A DNA stretch of 64,000 bases from Actinomycetota bacterium (lineage in GTDB: Bacteria > Actinomycetota > Humimicrobiia > Hakubellales > JAMDDV01): NCBI GenBank assembly GCA_023488455.1, contig JAMDDV010000015.1:74672-138671 (forward strand). The letters are read 5' to 3'. Position numbers and translations under genes: made by a program. Shown piece after piece: positions 62,308 through 64,000 of this stretch. The notes under the pieces were generated by a model. It was not told where the DNA came from, ran no database searches, and saw only the letters and a list, made by a program, of their open reading frames with translations. Positions within the stretch are counted from its first letter, which is position 1. Each line of letters opens with the position of its first letter.

Positions 62308-64000
62308 ATGGAAGCATTAAAGCGTAATTTCCCCATTATTATAGTGGCTATCTTCCTATTTCTGGCTTTGCCTGTTTATGCTAATGCCCAGGAAGACCAG
62401 GATGTCATCATTAAGAAAATGAACATTGATGAGTATCCTCAGGTAAGTATCTATCTGAACTTCAAGGAAGGCTCGGTACTTGGCTCCCAGGATCTTGATG
62501 AAAATAATTTTACCGTGCTGGAGGATGGAAAAGAGGTAAAGGATCTTTCTGTTGTAAAAGTGGCGAAGATCACTGAACCAATTGGTGTGGTTTTGGTGCT
62601 TGATACAAGTGGAAGCATGAAGGGACAGCCAATCTTGGATGCTCAGGCTGCTGCATCTCTTTTTTTGGATGAGATGAGGAGTATCGATGAATTTGCAGTG
62701 GTTGGTTTCGCCGATCAGGTTACTGTCTATTCAACTTTTACTTCGAATCGACAACAACTCAAAGATTCCATTGCTCAGACAACTGCAAAAGGTGAGACAT
62801 CTTTATTTGATGGCATTATTGTGGCACTAGAGCAGTTCAAGGACAGGGAAAACATTAAGCACAGATATCTAATCGTACTTTCTGATGGTATGGATACAGT
62901 CAGTAAGCTGACAGTTCAAGATGCCATCACAAAAGCTCAGAATGAGAAAGTTATAGTATATTCTGTTGCCTTAATGTCTTACGATTTCAACCCAACTGAT
63001 ATTAATAACATATCAAAGAGCACTGGCGGCGAAATGTTGGTAGCAGCTAACTCTGGAGAGCTGAAAGAACTCTATCGTGCAATATCGAGAAAGATAAGGA
63101 ATCAATACAAGATATCATATACCAGTCTCTGGCCAAATACAGAGACAATTGATGTAAGCATAGCGGTGGGGAAATCCGGAATAGAAAGCTTGGCAAAAAC
63201 GAGTTATAAGAATCCCTTTTATGCTCCTCCTCCCACCAAGATAGTAATGAGCCCGCAGAGGCCTTTCTATTTGGCTATTTTTGATAAGTGGTGGATGAAA
63301 TTAATTTTATATGCTGCTTTTTTTTCAAGCATTACGCTGTTCTTATATGCGTTTACCCTGCTTATTTTCCCGCCCAGGCGAATACTGAAACAGAGAACAG
63401 AATTCTACGGATATAAGCCCGCAATTAGGAATCTAGAAGATGAAATTAGGGAGAAAAAGGGCAAAGTAGGATTCTTTGATCGCATAGTTATACTTGTCTC
63501 AAGACTTGCTGCAAAGAGAGGTTTTGTTGAGCTATTTGAACTAAGGCTGGAGAGAGCTGGGATGAGCATCCGCGGCTCGGAGTTCATGTCTTTACACCTT
63601 ATCGCTGTAATTATTTCCAGTTTGGGAGTTTACCTTTTGGCAAGAAACCTTCTTATCTCTTTAGTGGTTACATTATTAGTAGTTTTGAGTCCATTTATAT
63701 TACTGAATTTAAGAACATCAATAAGGTTAAGAAAGTTCCACGACCAGTTACCCGATACTCTACAGTTGATCAGCGGCTCCTTAAAAGCCGGATATAGCTT
63801 TAATCAAGCGTTAAGCATGGTTGTAGAAGAAACTGGACCTCCTATATCTGATGAGTTCAGAAGGGTACTGAGCGAGATAAGGATGGGGTTGCCCGAAAGA
63901 GATGCTTTGGAGAATATGGCGAGGAGGATGGACAGCGAGCATTTTAACTGGACGATCATGTCCATCAATATTCAGAGGGAAGTTGGAGGAAACCTGGCTG
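62308..64000 (+). CDS. VWA-domain/TadB fusion protein (runs off the right edge)
   Basis: The open frame runs from ATG 62308 to the window end with no stop (564 codons). It has a signal-like helix ending PVYANA, an N-terminal beta domain, and a von Willebrand A domain with MIDAS residues DTSGS, the threonine in GETSLFDGI and LSDGMD (residues about 95-260). A membrane helix near 330-350 is followed by a TadB/GspF-type region (RLRKFHDQLPDTLQLISGSLKAGYSFNQAL, NIQREVGGNLA). TadB is the inner-membrane platform of the Tad machine. The fusion couples a VWA domain, usual for TadG, to TadB. Confidence 0.85.
   Translation, partial: MEALKRNFPIIIVAIFLFLALPVYANAQEDQDVIIKKMNIDEYPQVSIYLNFKEGSVLGSQDLDENNFTVLEDGKEVKDLSVVKVAKITEPIGVVLVLDTSGSMKGQPILDAQAAASLFLDEMRSIDEFAVVGFADQVTVYSTFTSNRQQLKDSIAQTTAKGETSLFDGIIVALEQFKDRENIKHRYLIVLSDGMDTVSKLTVQDAITKAQNEKVIVYSVALMSYDFNPTDINNISKSTGGEMLVAANSGELKELYRAISRKIRNQYKISYTSLWPNTETIDVSIAVGKSGIESLAKTSYKNPFYAPPPTKIVMSPQRPFYLAIFDKWWMKLILYAAFFSSITLFLYAFTLLIFPPRRILKQRTEFYGYKPAIRNLEDEIREKKGKVGFFDRIVILVSRLAAKRGFVELFELRLERAGMSIRGSEFMSLHLIAVIISSLGVYLLARNLLISLVVTLLVVLSPFILLNLRTSIRLRKFHDQLPDTLQLISGSLKAGYSFNQALSMVVEETGPPISDEFRRVLSEIRMGLPERDALENMARRMDSEHFNWTIMSINIQREVGGNLA

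Noticed and set aside
1..64000. CRISPR array, tRNA, rRNA, transposase or prophage genes
   Set aside because: I saw no regularly spaced repeats, no cloverleaf with a CCA-type end, no rRNA core sequence and no transposase or phage structural genes.

Overview
The window is a replication-origin neighbourhood from an anaerobic, Gram-positive-type bacterium. I would place it in a deep-branching, fairly low-G+C actinobacterial (or clostridial) lineage related to uncultured acetogens. Supporting signs are dnaA-dnaN facing away from rpmH-rnpA-yidD-yidC-jag, parA/parB with two perfect parS sites, a sortase with an LPXTG-type substrate, a Tad (Flp) pilus locus, frequent TTG/GTG starts, and acetogen-type C1 genes (AcsE methyltransferase, corrinoid-activation protein, acetate kinase). 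Gene orientation switches at about 30.2-30.6 kb, where DnaA boxes lie, so the origin is placed there. Taxonomy is an inference from gene content only.

Layout. 0-6.4 kb: secreted proteins, deoC, a mechanosensitive channel, an FAD oxidase and ackA. 6.6-7.4 kb: an RHH/PIN toxin-antitoxin pair. 7.4-17 kb: AcsE, two FGGY sugar kinases, a RACo-like 2Fe-2S/ASKHA protein, a membrane-anchored M1 peptidase and an HD hydrolase. 17-19.9 kb: an electron-transfer operon with a 12-heme cytochrome, a broken 7-heme cytochrome and a cytochrome b. 21-25.7 kb: a System I cytochrome c maturation operon, ccmEFABCD, that would mature those hemes. 26.7-41 kb: the origin core (dnaN, dnaA, a GHKL-HTH protein, oriC, rpmH to jag, mnmE, an MnmG paralogue, mnmG, rsmG, parA, parB, ddl). 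41.8-49 kb: an accessory stretch full of small, partly decayed toxin-antitoxin genes, a SIMPL lipoprotein and a large GT-C-like membrane protein. 49-57 kb: a sortase, its LPFTG substrate and two GT-C-like membrane proteins. 57-64 kb: a Tad pilus operon running off the right edge (flp, tadE, tadG, cpaB, tadZ, tadA, then a VWA-TadB fusion).

The most interesting element is a structured leader RNA. It occurs three times nearly identically (45.0, 49.8 and 56.8 kb), each copy with an intrinsic terminator, upstream of a membrane protein, the LPFTG surface protein and the Flp pilin. A divergent fourth copy lies on the minus strand (6.5 kb) upstream of a secreted CAP-domain protein. Compensatory changes support a stem and an H-type pseudoknot. 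The pseudoknot strands and conserved AACCG resemble the core of the c-di-GMP-II riboswitch, although the remaining helices differ. In the LPFTG leader an ORF-less group II intron of 680 nt begins three bases after the terminator U-run. This gives an RNA-switch/self-splicing-ribozyme tandem in front of an adhesin, architecturally reminiscent of the c-di-GMP-II/group I intron tandem of Clostridioides difficile. Together these suggest one second-messenger-like signal coordinating pilus, surface protein and envelope functions.
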